Source: Bacillota bacterium (GTDB taxonomy: Bacteria; Bacillota_I; Bacilli_A; RF39; UBA660). Taken from it: a stretch of DNA of 64,000 nt. Below, piece by piece: positions 19,365 through 29,294 of the stretch (positions are counted from its first letter, which is position 1; every line of letters starts with the position of its first letter). The translations under genes were made by a program, and so were the position numbers. The stretch spans positions 1 to 64,000 of the forward strand of contig JAEWBI010000020.1 in NCBI GenBank assembly GCA_023391185.1, read 5' to 3'. The notes under the pieces were generated by a model. The model did not search any database. It was not told the origin of the DNA and was given only the letters and a program-made list of their open reading frames with translations.

Positions 19365-21400
19365 GATATTATATTCATAATATTAGTATATATTTCTTGC
19401 ATTTGTTCTTCTGTTAATTCATCGTATTTTACTGAATCTGTAATAGTTTCTTCTATTGAAGCAGATGTTTTTAATTTACTATCCATATTAATACTTAAGC
19501 TATATTCTTTATTTTTACCATCATATGCTTCATATGAAAAGATTCTATTTAAGTCATACTCAGCACCGGCAGTTACTTCTTTTATATTAGTACTAAGTTT
19601 TACTTTGTATTCTTGATTATCAATGGTAAAATCGGCTGTTATTTCATACAAAGTTTTTGTTGAGTTTATTTTAATATAACCTAGTTTTTCATCTTCACTT
19701 TTATATACATTAACTGTTAAAGTTTGATCAACTTTTTCTAGTTCAACAAATCCTTGTAACTCATCATCCTCATTAAAATAAATACGTGGTTTAGTATCAT
19801 TTCTATACTCAATACTTATAGTTTTTTCTTCATATGAAGCCTCTGCACAATTTGAATAATCATTTGTTGTTGTATAATCCTCTGCTGTATCATCAAATTG
19901 TGTGTTATCATCAGTTGTATAATAGTAATCATCATCTGTACTGTTATCTATACTATCATCACTTGAATAGTCATATATTGTGTAATCTTCTGGTGTTTGA
20001 TCATCTATTTGTTTAACTTCAAATTGCTCATTTGTTGATGACATATTTTCTAAATCAGTATCATCTGTATTATCATAATTTTCAAAGTTAAAGCAATTTG
20101 AATAATCATATGTAGGTTCATAATATTTGTAATCAAAATCTATACCTTCTACTACATTTGTTAAATTATTAGTATATACAGTATATATATATGTACTCAT
20201 ATGTTCTTCATCAATTGAATCAATAACATCATCCATATTATAACTTTCAAAATCCTTATAGAAATTTGTTACAATTTTATTAGCTTTATCATCAGATTTT
20301 ATATCATTTATTACTAAATTTACTATTTTAGAAATTTGCTTATCATTATACTCTAATTTTAATGAATTAACTTTTTTTGTAGTTCCATCAATTTTTATTT
20401 CAGTTTTATCTCTAACAAAATCATCTTTATTTACATTATTTACAAAGCTTTTAACAATAAAGTTGTATAAATAATCATAATCGTTTAAATCATTATAATT
20501 AGTTGAAGATAAAGCATCTTTTAACTCTTCTATTTCAATATATTTATCAAAAATTTTATTTAAAAATATATATCCTGTTTTCGAATTTGTTAATAATTTT
20601 ACTCCACCTAATTCTTCAGTTTTGTTACTTAAATTTAACTCAAATAAAGTTTTATCTACTGTTTTACTAAAATTATAATTAAATGTCATTTTATTAACTA
20701 AACTTATTAATTGATTTAAATCAGTGTTTTCAGTATTATCCATTTGAATAGTGAAATTTCCTTTTTCAGAATATTGTTCTGATTCATTAAGTACAATTGG
20801 CGATTCAAAATAATTTTTAAAGTTCTCTAATTGTTTAATACTATTATTAATAATAACTTTTTCATTAGTACTATAAACATAATATACTAAAGCAATTATA
20901 AAACCGATAACTAATAATATTAGAGCAAATATTAATATTTTTAATCCTTTTTTGCTACTTTTATTATTTTTTTCCTCATTATTGTTATTATCGACTACTG
21001 TATTTTCTAGGGAAGGAAAAACAGGTTCATCAATTGGTGGAATATAAGGTATTACTACAGGTTCTACTACTGGGCTTACTACTGGCATTATTACTGGTTC
21101 AGTAAATTCTGAAGTTGCAGTTGGTTGCTGAACTGGAATATTATTTTGCGTTACTACAGGTACAACTTCTGGATTTGCAACAGAAATTACTGTTGGTTGC
21201 TCCTGGATTTCCGGCATTATAATTGGTTGTTCAAATGAAAAATCATTTGAACTTACTGTTTGTTCTACTTCTTGATTTGTATTTGGTTGTACTAATTGAT
21301 TATCATCGGGTATTACTATCGGTTCGTTTGCAGGTAATACATCTGGTATCTTATTTGGAACAGTATTGTTATTTTCACTGTTCTCCAAGTTATTGTTCAT
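19343..21400 (-). CDS. Membrane protein with Pro-rich cytoplasmic tail and large extracellular domain
   Basis: A 685-residue protein not recognised as a known family. Residues 1-140 are low-complexity, rich in Pro, Val, Glu and Asn (repeated PVV-x-P and EPV units). A basic stretch (KNNKSSKKGLK) then precedes one membrane helix (about 152-174), so the Pro-rich tail should be cytoplasmic and the remaining ~510 residues outside. The outer part is highly acidic with runs of Asp/Thr/Tyr around residues 455-525 and regular strands elsewhere. The neighbouring gene 21499-22002 has the same tail-plus-KK-plus-helix design. No signal cleavage site or sortase motif is seen. A spore- or envelope-related role is only a guess from position. 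Confidence 0.6.
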   Translation of the reverse strand: MNNNLENSENNNTVPNKIPDVLPANEPIVIPDDNQLVQPNTNQEVEQTVSSNDFSFEQPIIMPEIQEQPTVISVANPEVVPVVTQNNIPVQQPTATSEFTEPVIMPVVSPVVEPVVIPYIPPIDEPVFPSLENTVVDNNNNEEKNNKSSKKGLKILIFALILLVIGFIIALVYYVYSTNEKVIINNSIKQLENFKNYFESPIVLNESEQYSEKGNFTIQMDNTENTDLNQLISLVNKMTFNYNFSKTVDKTLFELNLSNKTEELGGVKLLTNSKTGYIFLNKIFDKYIEIEELKDALSSTNYNDLNDYDYLYNFIVKSFVNNVNKDDFVRDKTEIKIDGTTKKVNSLKLEYNDKQISKIVNLVINDIKSDDKANKIVTNFYKDFESYNMDDVIDSIDEEHMSTYIYTVYTNNLTNVVEGIDFDYKYYEPTYDYSNCFNFENYDNTDDTDLENMSSTNEQFEVKQIDDQTPEDYTIYDYSSDDSIDNSTDDDYYYTTDDNTQFDDTAEDYTTTNDYSNCAEASYEEKTISIEYRNDTKPRIYFNEDDELQGFVELEKVDQTLTVNVYKSEDEKLGYIKINSTKTLYEITADFTIDNQEYKVKLSTNIKEVTAGAEYDLNRIFSYEAYDGKNKEYSLSINMDSKLKTSASIEETITDSVKYDELTEEQMQEIYTNIMNIISKQTGQY

Positions 21401-21442
21401 TTATTTCACTCCATCCTATTATAAATTATAGCAAAATAATAC

Positions 21443-21470
21443 AAAAAAAGAAACAAAAAATGTTTCTTTA
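21443..21470 (-). terminator. Terminator of the Pro/Val repeat gene
   Basis: Stem AAAGAAACA/TGTTTCTTT with a five-base loop and seven T on the minus strand. Confidence 0.75.
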
Positions 21471-21498
21471 TTTTATTGCATATATTAACCTTCATCTA

Positions 21499-22011
<513 letters not shown>

Positions 22012-22062
22012 CTATCCTATGAATACATTATAGCAAATAAAATGGAAAAATACAAAATTTTT

Positions 22063-22413
22063 TTAATCTTTTGGTTTAAATATCAACGAAAGATAGAATG
22101 AAAAGATAATTGCAGAGCATATTCCAGATGCAGTAAGGTTAAACATTCCCATGATTAAACCCATTATTCCATATGTACCTGCTGATTCTAACGCCCCATG
22201 AATTAATAAATGTCCAAAACTAGTTATAGGAACAAGTGCTCCTCCACCACAGAAGATGATTATCTTATCATAGAAATTAAATATATCTAAAAAAGAGCCA
22301 AGTACAACAAATATAGTAGTTATATGTCCTGGAGTAAGCTTGGTATTATCAAGTATTAATTCACCTATTAAACAAACAACTCCTGCAAATAAAAAGGAAT
22401 ATATATATATCAT
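22063..22413 (-). CDS. spoVAE: Stage V sporulation protein AE
   Basis: A 116-residue membrane protein with about four hydrophobic segments. The TPGHITTIFVVLGSFL and HLLIHGALESAGTYGIMGL segments are typical of SpoVAE (SpoVAEB). With SpoVAC it is part of the inner-membrane channel that imports dipicolinic acid into the developing spore and releases it in germination. It overlaps spoVAD by four bases. Confidence 0.9.
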   Translation of the reverse strand: MIYIYSFLFAGVVCLIGELILDNTKLTPGHITTIFVVLGSFLDIFNFYDKIIIFCGGGALVPITSFGHLLIHGALESAGTYGIMGLIMGMFNLTASGICSAIIFSFYLSLIFKPKD

Positions 22414-23399
22414 TCTATTACCTCCAAACTTATAGCATGCGCAATTGAAGGAATTGGTAGTTTTTGATTTACAGTAGTTGTATTCATAAGCGCTCCTGTT
22501 GCAACTAATAAAACTTTATTAATCTTTTTTGCTTTCATCATACTAAAAACATATCCATATGAAACAAGTGGTAAACATGCTGGCCCACTTCCTCCTGCAT
22601 AAACGTCTTGTTTTTTGATATCAAATATCATACAAGCTGAATCATCACAGTTATCTAAGTTTATTTTATAATTTTTTTTCATATATTCTTTTAACATAGG
22701 TTTTCCATATCTACCTAAATCACCTGTTAATATTAAATCATAATAATCTGGTTTTCTATTTGTTTGCTCTAAATGATCATGAATTGTTTGTGCAGCAGCA
22801 ATTGCCATTACACCACCCATATTAAATACCTCTTTAATACCTGAATCTACTGCCTTACCTACTGTTGCACTTTCTACTTTAAAACCTGATTTTTTATTTG
22901 ATAGAAATGCTGATGCAGCCCCTGTTACTGTAAAGGTTGTAGTTTTAGGTTTTGGTCCACCATATTCTACTGGATATCTAAACTGTTTTTCAGCAGTATT
23001 ATTATGTGAAGATGTGCCTACAATAATATTATTAGACTGATTAGCTTCTATCATATTAGAAGCTATAATCAATCCTTCTACACTTGTTGCACATGCACTA
23101 TATATTCCTAGATAAGGTATATCATACTTACTTGCTGTATAATTTGAAGAAACTAATTGATTTAATAAATCACCAGATATAAATAATCCTACATCTTTAA
23201 TTTGTTTCTTTTCTTTTTTTAATAGTAAATTAATTGATTCATCCAATAATTTCATTTCTGCCTGTTCCCATGTGTCTTGTCCAAAATAGTATTCATCATA
23301 TTTTTTATCATAGTATTTTGATAATGGTCCGTCTTTTTCAAATGGTCCTGCGATTGTTTCTGTATTATTTATATATACATTATTATATTTAAAAGTCAT
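22410..23399 (-). CDS. spoVAD: Stage V sporulation protein AD
   Basis: A 329-residue thiolase-fold protein. SpoVAD binds dipicolinic acid on the outer face of the spore inner membrane. The sequence keeps the family segments YSACATSVEGL, GTSSHNNTAEKQFRYP, TVTGAASAFL and the C-terminal ATGALMNTTT. It shares one base with the spoVAC stop and overlaps spoVAE, so the three genes are translated as one unit. Confidence 0.93.
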   Translation of the reverse strand: MTFKYNNVYINNTETIAGPFEKDGPLSKYYDKKYDEYYFGQDTWEQAEMKLLDESINLLLKKEKKQIKDVGLFISGDLLNQLVSSNYTASKYDIPYLGIYSACATSVEGLIIASNMIEANQSNNIIVGTSSHNNTAEKQFRYPVEYGGPKPKTTTFTVTGAASAFLSNKKSGFKVESATVGKAVDSGIKEVFNMGGVMAIAAAQTIHDHLEQTNRKPDYYDLILTGDLGRYGKPMLKEYMKKNYKINLDNCDDSACMIFDIKKQDVYAGGSGPACLPLVSYGYVFSMMKAKKINKVLLVATGALMNTTTVNQKLPIPSIAHAISLEVIE

Positions 23400-23839
23400 T
23401 AGCCACCAAATATAAGATATCTTATAATACCAAAAGTATAAGCACTAACTACACCAAAAACAATTACAGAACCAGCTAATTTAAACATATTTGCACCAAT
23501 ACCAGTTACCATACCTTCTTTGCGGTACTCTAAAGTTGCACTCATCATAGCATGAGCAAATCCAGTAATTGGAACAATTAAACCACATCTAGCTTTATGA
23601 ACCCATTTATCAAAAAAACCAAAGCATGTTAATAAACATCCTAAAAAGACAAGAGTAACAATCATGAATACAGAGGCCTGAGCAGTTGGAATATTAAAGA
23701 AATATGAATATGCCTCAACTAAAACTTGACCTATTAAACCCATAAATCCACCAACAAAAAATGCCACTACTGCATTCTTAAATCTATCTTCTGTTGGAGT
23801 ATGTTTCTCAACAATTTCTTTATACATATTTTTATTCAT
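23399..23839 (-). CDS. spoVAC: Stage V sporulation protein AC
   Basis: A 146-residue protein with about four membrane helices and the family segments GFMGLIGQVLVEAY and PITGFAHAMMSATLEYRKEG. SpoVAC is the mechanosensitive-channel component of the SpoVA dipicolinate transporter. It begins the spoVAC-AD-AE unit behind a good AGGAGG site. SpoVAA, AB, AEA and AF are not present, which is the minimal set kept by many spore formers. Confidence 0.93.
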   Translation of the reverse strand: MNKNMYKEIVEKHTPTEDRFKNAVVAFFVGGFMGLIGQVLVEAYSYFFNIPTAQASVFMIVTLVFLGCLLTCFGFFDKWVHKARCGLIVPITGFAHAMMSATLEYRKEGMVTGIGANMFKLAGSVIVFGVVSAYTFGIIRYLIFGG

Positions 23840-23900
23840 AATAACCTCCTAAAATTATTATGAATAGTTTCTTTTTTTATATACGAACTATTGTATATAA

Positions 23901-23936
23901 AAAAAGAAATTAATTTAGTAATGAATTAATTTCTTT
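23901..23936 (-). terminator. Terminator after the Alg13-like glycosyltransferase gene
   Basis: Long stem AAGAAATTAATT/AATTAATTTCTT covering the end of the gene, with a T-run on the minus strand. It separates the polysaccharide genes from spoVAC. Confidence 0.8.
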
Positions 23937-24389
23937 TTCAATCTTTAAAATAAAATTTTCATTATTATTATAATATTTTGAAAACTTATGTTTTTCAATA
24001 ATATTAATGTTATTAATAAGTTCTTCTTTTGTAAGAGCCATTAAAACATAATTATTATCTACTAAATATTTAGTAATCTCTAACTGATGATCATTTATAT
24101 GTTCTTTATATTCTTTAAGTCTTGGTACAACTATTACCTTTTTGCCTTTTTCTAAGGCTTTAAAAATTGTTCCGCCACCACCATGAGTAATTATTATTCT
24201 AGCTTCATCTATTTTTTGATTCATTTCATCATAATTAAAGAAATCATAATATTCAATATTTGGATTTTTAAAAGAAAATCTTCCTTTTCCGCCTTGAATA
24301 ATAATCTGTTCTTTTATATTAAGACTATCTATATAATTAAATAATCTTTTAAAAGACTGTTTTTGTGTTCCAATAGTAAATAATATCAT
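23910..24389 (-). CDS. Alg13/PssE-like glycosyltransferase subunit
   Basis: A 159-residue GT28-type C-terminal domain (sugar-nucleotide binding half). Opening MILFTIGTQKQSFKRL and ITHGGGGTIFKALEKGKKVIVVPR match PssE/Alg13 proteins, which only work together with a PssD/Alg14-like membrane partner. That partner is the C-terminal domain of the upstream gene, whose stop overlaps this start by one base. Together they should transfer a sugar to an undecaprenyl-linked acceptor at the cytoplasmic membrane. Confidence 0.85.
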   Translation of the reverse strand: MILFTIGTQKQSFKRLFNYIDSLNIKEQIIIQGGKGRFSFKNPNIEYYDFFNYDEMNQKIDEARIIITHGGGGTIFKALEKGKKVIVVPRLKEYKEHINDHQLEITKYLVDNNYVLMALTKEELINNINIIEKHKFSKYYNNNENFILKIEKEINSLLN

Positions 24390-26659
24390 TAGTATACCCC
24401 CTTAATATATTTAGCTTTGGGGTATATTTCTTGATAATTATTGTGCTGAACAATAAAAGTTGTCGCGATAGGATAAACTAGTTTTCCTGAAAGAGTTGGT
24501 GTATGAGTCCTGTCAAAAACCTCTACAAATATAATCTTTCGATCAAAAAAGTAACCTAAGTAACACATTAATACTGATGTGTGGGCCCCTGTTGTATAAA
24601 TGATATCAGGGTTATATCTAATGAAATAGTATATACTTTTTAAAACATTAAGAATACTTATAAAAACATATTTTAACATATAGTACCTTGAACCATAAAA
24701 TAAATATTTAATTTTATATTTTTCTTTAAGTTTCAAAGAAATTTTATTCTTTTCAGTTATTAAAATGTAATCATACTTATCATAAATACTATCTATAGCT
24801 AGTAGTTCTGTAAGATGACCACCAACACTTGAAATAAATATAACTTTATTTTTATTTTTTAAATCTCTATAATTATAATCTAAAACTATTAAATTTAAAA
24901 GTAATAAAAAATGAATAAACTCATAACTCATATTTATATCAAGTAATGAAGAACCAATTAGTAATAAAAATAAAGCAATTATATATAAGGATCTATCATC
25001 TCTTAATAATCTTATAGAATAAACAATACCATACGCAATTAAAGTAAAATAATAAATTACTCCTATTATGCCTAATTCTACTAACATTCTTGCTATAAAA
25101 CTATGTTCATCAGAAGGTTCAAAACGAAAGTGATTATTTACTGAATAATACTTAAATGCTCTAAATCCTTGGCCAACTAACATATTTCCTTTAGTTATTT
25201 CTAAAACATGATTATATATATCCATTCTGCCATCTAAACTACCTTTATCGTACTTTGTTTGTTCTTTAGAATGAATATATATATATGGAGTTAAAATATT
25301 ATCAACTTCATATACTTGTGTCTTATTAGTATCAAGATTAATTACATATACACTACTTATTTCAGCAGAATTATATATATCCATATTTTCTAATTCCAGA
25401 TAATAATACTCGAACTCTTTAAGCGTATTTAATCTGAAATAGTAAGTATTTTGATCTTCATTTATAAACTTTGAATCAACTGTTTTCTTTATTATATGAG
25501 AGTTTTTAACATATAAAACTTTCAATTTTAAAATAGGATTATTTAATTCATTTTTATTTTTTATATCTAACTTTATTAAATAACTCTTACTACATTCTAA
25601 ATTCATAAAGTCTGCAAAAATAATATTATCTTTTAAATTATTTTCTGTAATATTACTTATTTTTAAAGATTGAGATCTTGGAAAAGCAAATAATATACAA
25701 ACGATAAATAAAATTATAATAAAGGATATAGTATAGATAACTTTACTTTTTTTACTAATTAATAATAATATTAAATAGCTTATGTAATAAATTATAAACA
25801 TTAAGATAATAATAGATAAGAATATTATTAAATTATTGTTATATATAAATATACGAGTTTTATTAATAGCATATAGTACTGGTAAAATTATACAGAAATA
25901 TATAGTTATTAAATTAATAATTTCTTTATACTTTTTTCGGATAAAGTAGTTAATTATTAGTAATATATTAATAATTAAAAATATCATGGTGGTTATTTTA
26001 GACATTGTTAATAAAAAAGCTAATAACAATATGAATAAACAAAAATGGAAAATAATATTCTTATTATCTGTAGTTAAATAATAACAAGTTATAAAATACC
26101 CTGTTAGTATAAATGTAGCATAGGTATTAGGATAAAGAAGCGTACCATATAACCTATCTACACTACTTTTATAGAAATCTCCAAACCAAGATTTTATTTG
26201 CAATAAATTTCCTATATCAGAATTACTTTGAATAATAAATGAAATAATTACTGATATAGTACTAGATAATATAATGGTTTTTAAGATATAGTTTAGTCTT
26301 TCTTTATTAATTATTCTTCTTAAAACAATTACATGAATAGCAATTAATAAACTAACTAATATATATTCTAAATTCAGTCTTATATTTGATATATCTTTGC
26401 CACATAACATTGGAATAAAATATAACATAGGAAAAGTTAATATTATTAGATCTAATCTATTAAATTTAACTCTTCTTTCCTTATAAATAAATATATATCC
26501 TAATGCTATAAATAATGTTGAAACAATCCATCCTATTTTTATATATTTAACAATAGATTGTGTGTCTTCAAATATATTAGAATAATTAAAATATAGTGGA
26601 CTTACCATTATATACACTAGAGTTAATAGTATAGTAATTTCTTCATACTTCTTTTTCAT
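24389..26659 (-). CDS. Fusion of Wzy/O-antigen-ligase-like polymerase with PssD/Alg14-like domain
   Basis: A 756-residue protein joining two parts. Residues 1 to about 600 are a polytopic membrane protein with about a dozen helices interrupted by a soluble extracytoplasmic domain (about residues 330-475); the late segment SDEHSFIARMLVELGIIGVI is the Wzy/WaaL loop and helix pattern. Residues from about 607 on are PssD/Alg14-like: FISSVGGHLTELL, YTTGAHTSVLM and VEVFDRTHTPTLSGK. The Alg14-like part normally is a separate protein; fusion to the polymerase is unusual. The start is set at ATG 26659 because AGGTG precedes it; the longer frame to 26719 has no such site. Confidence 0.8.
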   Translation of the reverse strand: MKKKYEEITILLTLVYIMVSPLYFNYSNIFEDTQSIVKYIKIGWIVSTLFIALGYIFIYKERRVKFNRLDLIILTFPMLYFIPMLCGKDISNIRLNLEYILVSLLIAIHVIVLRRIINKERLNYILKTIILSSTISVIISFIIQSNSDIGNLLQIKSWFGDFYKSSVDRLYGTLLYPNTYATFILTGYFITCYYLTTDNKNIIFHFCLFILLLAFLLTMSKITTMIFLIINILLIINYFIRKKYKEIINLITIYFCIILPVLYAINKTRIFIYNNNLIIFLSIIILMFIIYYISYLILLLISKKSKVIYTISFIIILFIVCILFAFPRSQSLKISNITENNLKDNIIFADFMNLECSKSYLIKLDIKNKNELNNPILKLKVLYVKNSHIIKKTVDSKFINEDQNTYYFRLNTLKEFEYYYLELENMDIYNSAEISSVYVINLDTNKTQVYEVDNILTPYIYIHSKEQTKYDKGSLDGRMDIYNHVLEITKGNMLVGQGFRAFKYYSVNNHFRFEPSDEHSFIARMLVELGIIGVIYYFTLIAYGIVYSIRLLRDDRSLYIIALFLLLIGSSLLDINMSYEFIHFLLLLNLIVLDYNYRDLKNKNKVIFISSVGGHLTELLAIDSIYDKYDYILITEKNKISLKLKEKYKIKYLFYGSRYYMLKYVFISILNVLKSIYYFIRYNPDIIYTTGAHTSVLMCYLGYFFDRKIIFVEVFDRTHTPTLSGKLVYPIATTFIVQHNNYQEIYPKAKYIKGVY

Positions 26660-26725
26660 AATACACCTAGTTAAGTTACTTTCTAAGTAAATTATACTAT
26701 ATGTATTTTTTTGATGCAACAGTAC

Positions 26726-27382
26726 CTAGTTCAAATTATTTCTTAGTTTTGTTAAGACTTTTTGTTCTTTTCTTGATACTTGGACTTGTGTCATACCCAA
26801 ATTGCTAGCTGTTTGCATTTGAGTCTTATCATCAAAATATCTATTTCTTATAATTTCAAGTTCAGCTGAATCAAGTTTTGTAAGTTCTTGCTTTAAAGCA
26901 ATTAAAGTGTTAATATCTAGACTTTTAGCTGGTATAGTTTCATGAAGAGTTACCTCTTTTGAATCACAAGCAATTGGTTCGTCAATACTTTTCACTTCCC
27001 TTTTGCTATTTAAAGCTTCGTTAACTAGTTCCTCAGGTATACCAAGAAAACTAGATAATTCACTTGTTGTTGGTAATCTATATAATCTTTGTGCCAACAT
27101 ATTTGACGCTTGCTCTATTTTAGAATTTAATGAACTAATATTTCTACTTATCTTTATAGATTTGTCTTCTCTTATAAACTTTTTCATTTCTCCTAAAATA
27201 TATGTATAGGCATATGTCGTAAATTTTATATCAAAACTTTCATTATAATTTTGATATGCTTTTATCATTCCTATTACTCCTACTTGAAACAAATCTTCCT
27301 TATTACCATAATTACTAAAATAATTAGTAATTGAATAAATTAAATTTTGATTATTTAGTATTACTTGTTCAATAGGTTCCAT
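26726..27382 (-). CDS. sigF: Sporulation RNA polymerase sigma factor, SigF type
   Basis: A 218-residue sigma-70 family protein of the SigF/SigB/SigG group, without region 1. Region 2 is clear (DLFQVGVIGMIKAYQNYN, FTTYAYTYILGEMKKFIRED), region 3 follows (LPTTSELSSFLGI) and region 4 carries the helix-turn-helix (MQTASNLGMTQVQVSRKEQK). It lies 11 bases after the STAS gene and about 2.9 kb upstream of spoVAC, echoing the Bacillus order spoIIAA-spoIIAB-sigF-spoVA. SigG or SigB identity cannot be excluded, but position favours SigF. Confidence 0.85.
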   Translation of the reverse strand: MEPIEQVILNNQNLIYSITNYFSNYGNKEDLFQVGVIGMIKAYQNYNESFDIKFTTYAYTYILGEMKKFIREDKSIKISRNISSLNSKIEQASNMLAQRLYRLPTTSELSSFLGIPEELVNEALNSKREVKSIDEPIACDSKEVTLHETIPAKSLDINTLIALKQELTKLDSAELEIIRNRYFDDKTQMQTASNLGMTQVQVSRKEQKVLTKLRNNLN

Positions 27383-27393
27383 TTTTTATCTCC

Positions 27394-27735
27394 TTAAATA
27401 TTAAATATATTTAATGCTGTTAATTCATTACTAGTTATGGGAATAAAACCTTTCATACCTTTTGTAAAGGCGCTTTCTACTGTACTATTTATATTACATA
27501 TTATTGAATCACCATGATTTTTTTTGCATAATTCATAATTATATATTAAAGAATTTATGCCATTAACATCTATTTCACTTATGTTTTCTAGATTAAAAAC
27601 AATGTTCCGTATACCATTGTCAAAAATCATTTCAGAGACATCTTCGTATAATTTATTACTTGTCTCACCATTTAATTTACCATCTAATCTAATAAATAGA
27701 ATCCCTTTTATAAACTCCATTTCTATTTCGAGCAT
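27394..27735 (-). CDS. STAS-domain protein, SpoIIAA-like anti-anti-sigma factor
   Basis: A 113-residue STAS domain directly upstream of sigF, the place of spoIIAA. In Bacillus SpoIIAA the phosphorylated serine is Ser58 in a D-S-S-G motif; here the matching stretch is ISEIDVNGINSLI, so position 58 is Asn and cannot be phosphorylated. No spoIIAB gene lies between this gene and sigF. Either the switch works without phosphorylation, or this STAS protein has another partner. The fold assignment is firm; the name spoIIAA is a positional inference. Confidence 0.8.
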   Translation of the reverse strand: MLEIEMEFIKGILFIRLDGKLNGETSNKLYEDVSEMIFDNGIRNIVFNLENISEIDVNGINSLIYNYELCKKNHGDSIICNINSTVESAFTKGMKGFIPITSNELTALNIFNI

Positions 27736-27801
27736 TTAATCACCTTCCTATATAATTTAGCACAACTTTTCTGGCAATTATTCAATTTCGACAAAACTAG
27801 A

Positions 27802-29187
27802 CTATTTTTTCAAAAGTCTTTTTTCGACAAATTTATCCATAACAAATATTATCGTTAGGCAAACAAGAATTATAGGAAAATTAATTGATTGTTTTCTTAA
27901 TGTTTTCTCTTCATCAAAAGATTTTCTCTCCTCTAATTCTTTTATTTTTAACTTGTAATTATTTATTTCTTCCTTTAATAAATTTATCTCCTTAGTACTT
28001 GAAATTATATTTTCTTTAATTTCTAAATTCTTTTCATCAACACTATATGTTGCTGATTTAGCTGCATCTAATAAGTAATCTATGTACTGTTCTTGCTGTT
28101 TTAAAGCATATAAATAGTTATCCTTTATATCAACTTTTACAGTAGTTGATACAGTCTTAAACGGTAATATAAAATTAATATTATAAGTTCCGTTAATATT
28201 AGGATTTAAATTACTTGTTATATCAATATTATCTACTGTGCTTTCTAATATAAAATCTTTTAAATTAATGTTTTTATCATCAATAATTAAATCATCTTTA
28301 ATAACAACTTTATCACGCACCCGATATCTATAATATGTTTTATAATCTTCATAATCAATTTTGAATTCTTCAGTTTCCTCTGATAAGTATAAATCCTCAT
28401 ATATTTTTGTAGTAAATTCTTGTCTTTTTAGTAGATAATTATTACGATATGCAAGATAGTTATCAATAATTTTTCCATTTATTTCACTATCACAGTAGAC
28501 AGTATTCGTTGTATTTAAATATAATTCTTCAACATCATAAAAATTATGTACAAAGAATGTTGTGTTTGTTTCAGAAGAATCATCAATCAAAGAATTAACA
28601 AATATTTTTTTACTAAATGGATCACTATCATTATTCATATATAAAGCTAAATTTGCTTTAGCATTCTCTTGTTTTTTTATAGATATGTTTATTTCTAAAT
28701 CACCTAAGTTATAATCTTTATCAATATAAAAAATAAACATATCATTTGTATACATATCAAAATTAGCATTATCTATTAAAACTTCATCTGTTTTAGTATT
28801 AAAAGCAAAGATGTGATTAACATGTAGGTTCCTATCTAAGTTTTTTAAATAAAAATACTTAAGTTTCTTGAATGGTTGATATGTATATGCATTACACTGT
28901 TCTATTTGATAATTAATATCTAGTAAATCTTTATCTTTTACCCAATTAGAATAAATATTAGGATAATCACCTGTTTCTTTATGTAATTGATCTTCTACAT
29001 ATTGGTAATCTATTTTTTCTTTGTACGCATGATATAATTTTTTGGTTTCTACTAAAGTAACATCATTAGATTTTTGTTCAAGTTCGGAATAACTTGTAAA
29101 ATCTCCATAGTCCCCATAGTAAGTTTTAGCAGACACAGGCTTAATAAAACTACATATTAACCCTATAAAAATTAATGTTTTTTTCAT
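27802..29187 (-). CDS. Secreted protein with C-terminal coiled coil and membrane anchor
   Basis: A 461-residue protein of unknown family. It has a cleavable-type signal peptide (MKKTLIFIGLICSFIKPVSA), an extracytoplasmic domain of about 360 residues rich in Tyr, Asp and Asn with probable beta strands, then a coiled coil (about residues 370-430, heptads around LKEEINNYKLKIKELEER), a membrane helix (about 437-453) and a short basic tail. It should sit outside the membrane, anchored at its C-terminus. It is 66 bases upstream of the STAS-sigF pair and may be part of that transcript, which would make it a candidate sporulation envelope protein (inference). Confidence 0.6.
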   Translation of the reverse strand: MKKTLIFIGLICSFIKPVSAKTYYGDYGDFTSYSELEQKSNDVTLVETKKLYHAYKEKIDYQYVEDQLHKETGDYPNIYSNWVKDKDLLDINYQIEQCNAYTYQPFKKLKYFYLKNLDRNLHVNHIFAFNTKTDEVLIDNANFDMYTNDMFIFYIDKDYNLGDLEINISIKKQENAKANLALYMNNDSDPFSKKIFVNSLIDDSSETNTTFFVHNFYDVEELYLNTTNTVYCDSEINGKIIDNYLAYRNNYLLKRQEFTTKIYEDLYLSEETEEFKIDYEDYKTYYRYRVRDKVVIKDDLIIDDKNINLKDFILESTVDNIDITSNLNPNINGTYNINFILPFKTVSTTVKVDIKDNYLYALKQQEQYIDYLLDAAKSATYSVDEKNLEIKENIISSTKEINLLKEEINNYKLKIKELEERKSFDEEKTLRKQSINFPIILVCLTIIFVMDKFVEKRLLKK

Positions 29188-29249
29188 TTTTCACCTCCCT
29201 ATTTATATGTTATAAGAGAAAATTTATATTTCCTTTTTATAATTCAAAT

Positions 29250-29277
29250 AAAAGAATGTGCAAAAGCACATTCTTTT
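29250..29277 (-). terminator. Terminator of clpC
   Basis: Perfect twelve-base stem (29250-29261 with 29266-29277) with a four-base AAAA loop and T-rich tail on the minus strand. Confidence 0.75.
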
Positions 29278-29294
29278 AAGTATATTATTTAAAA

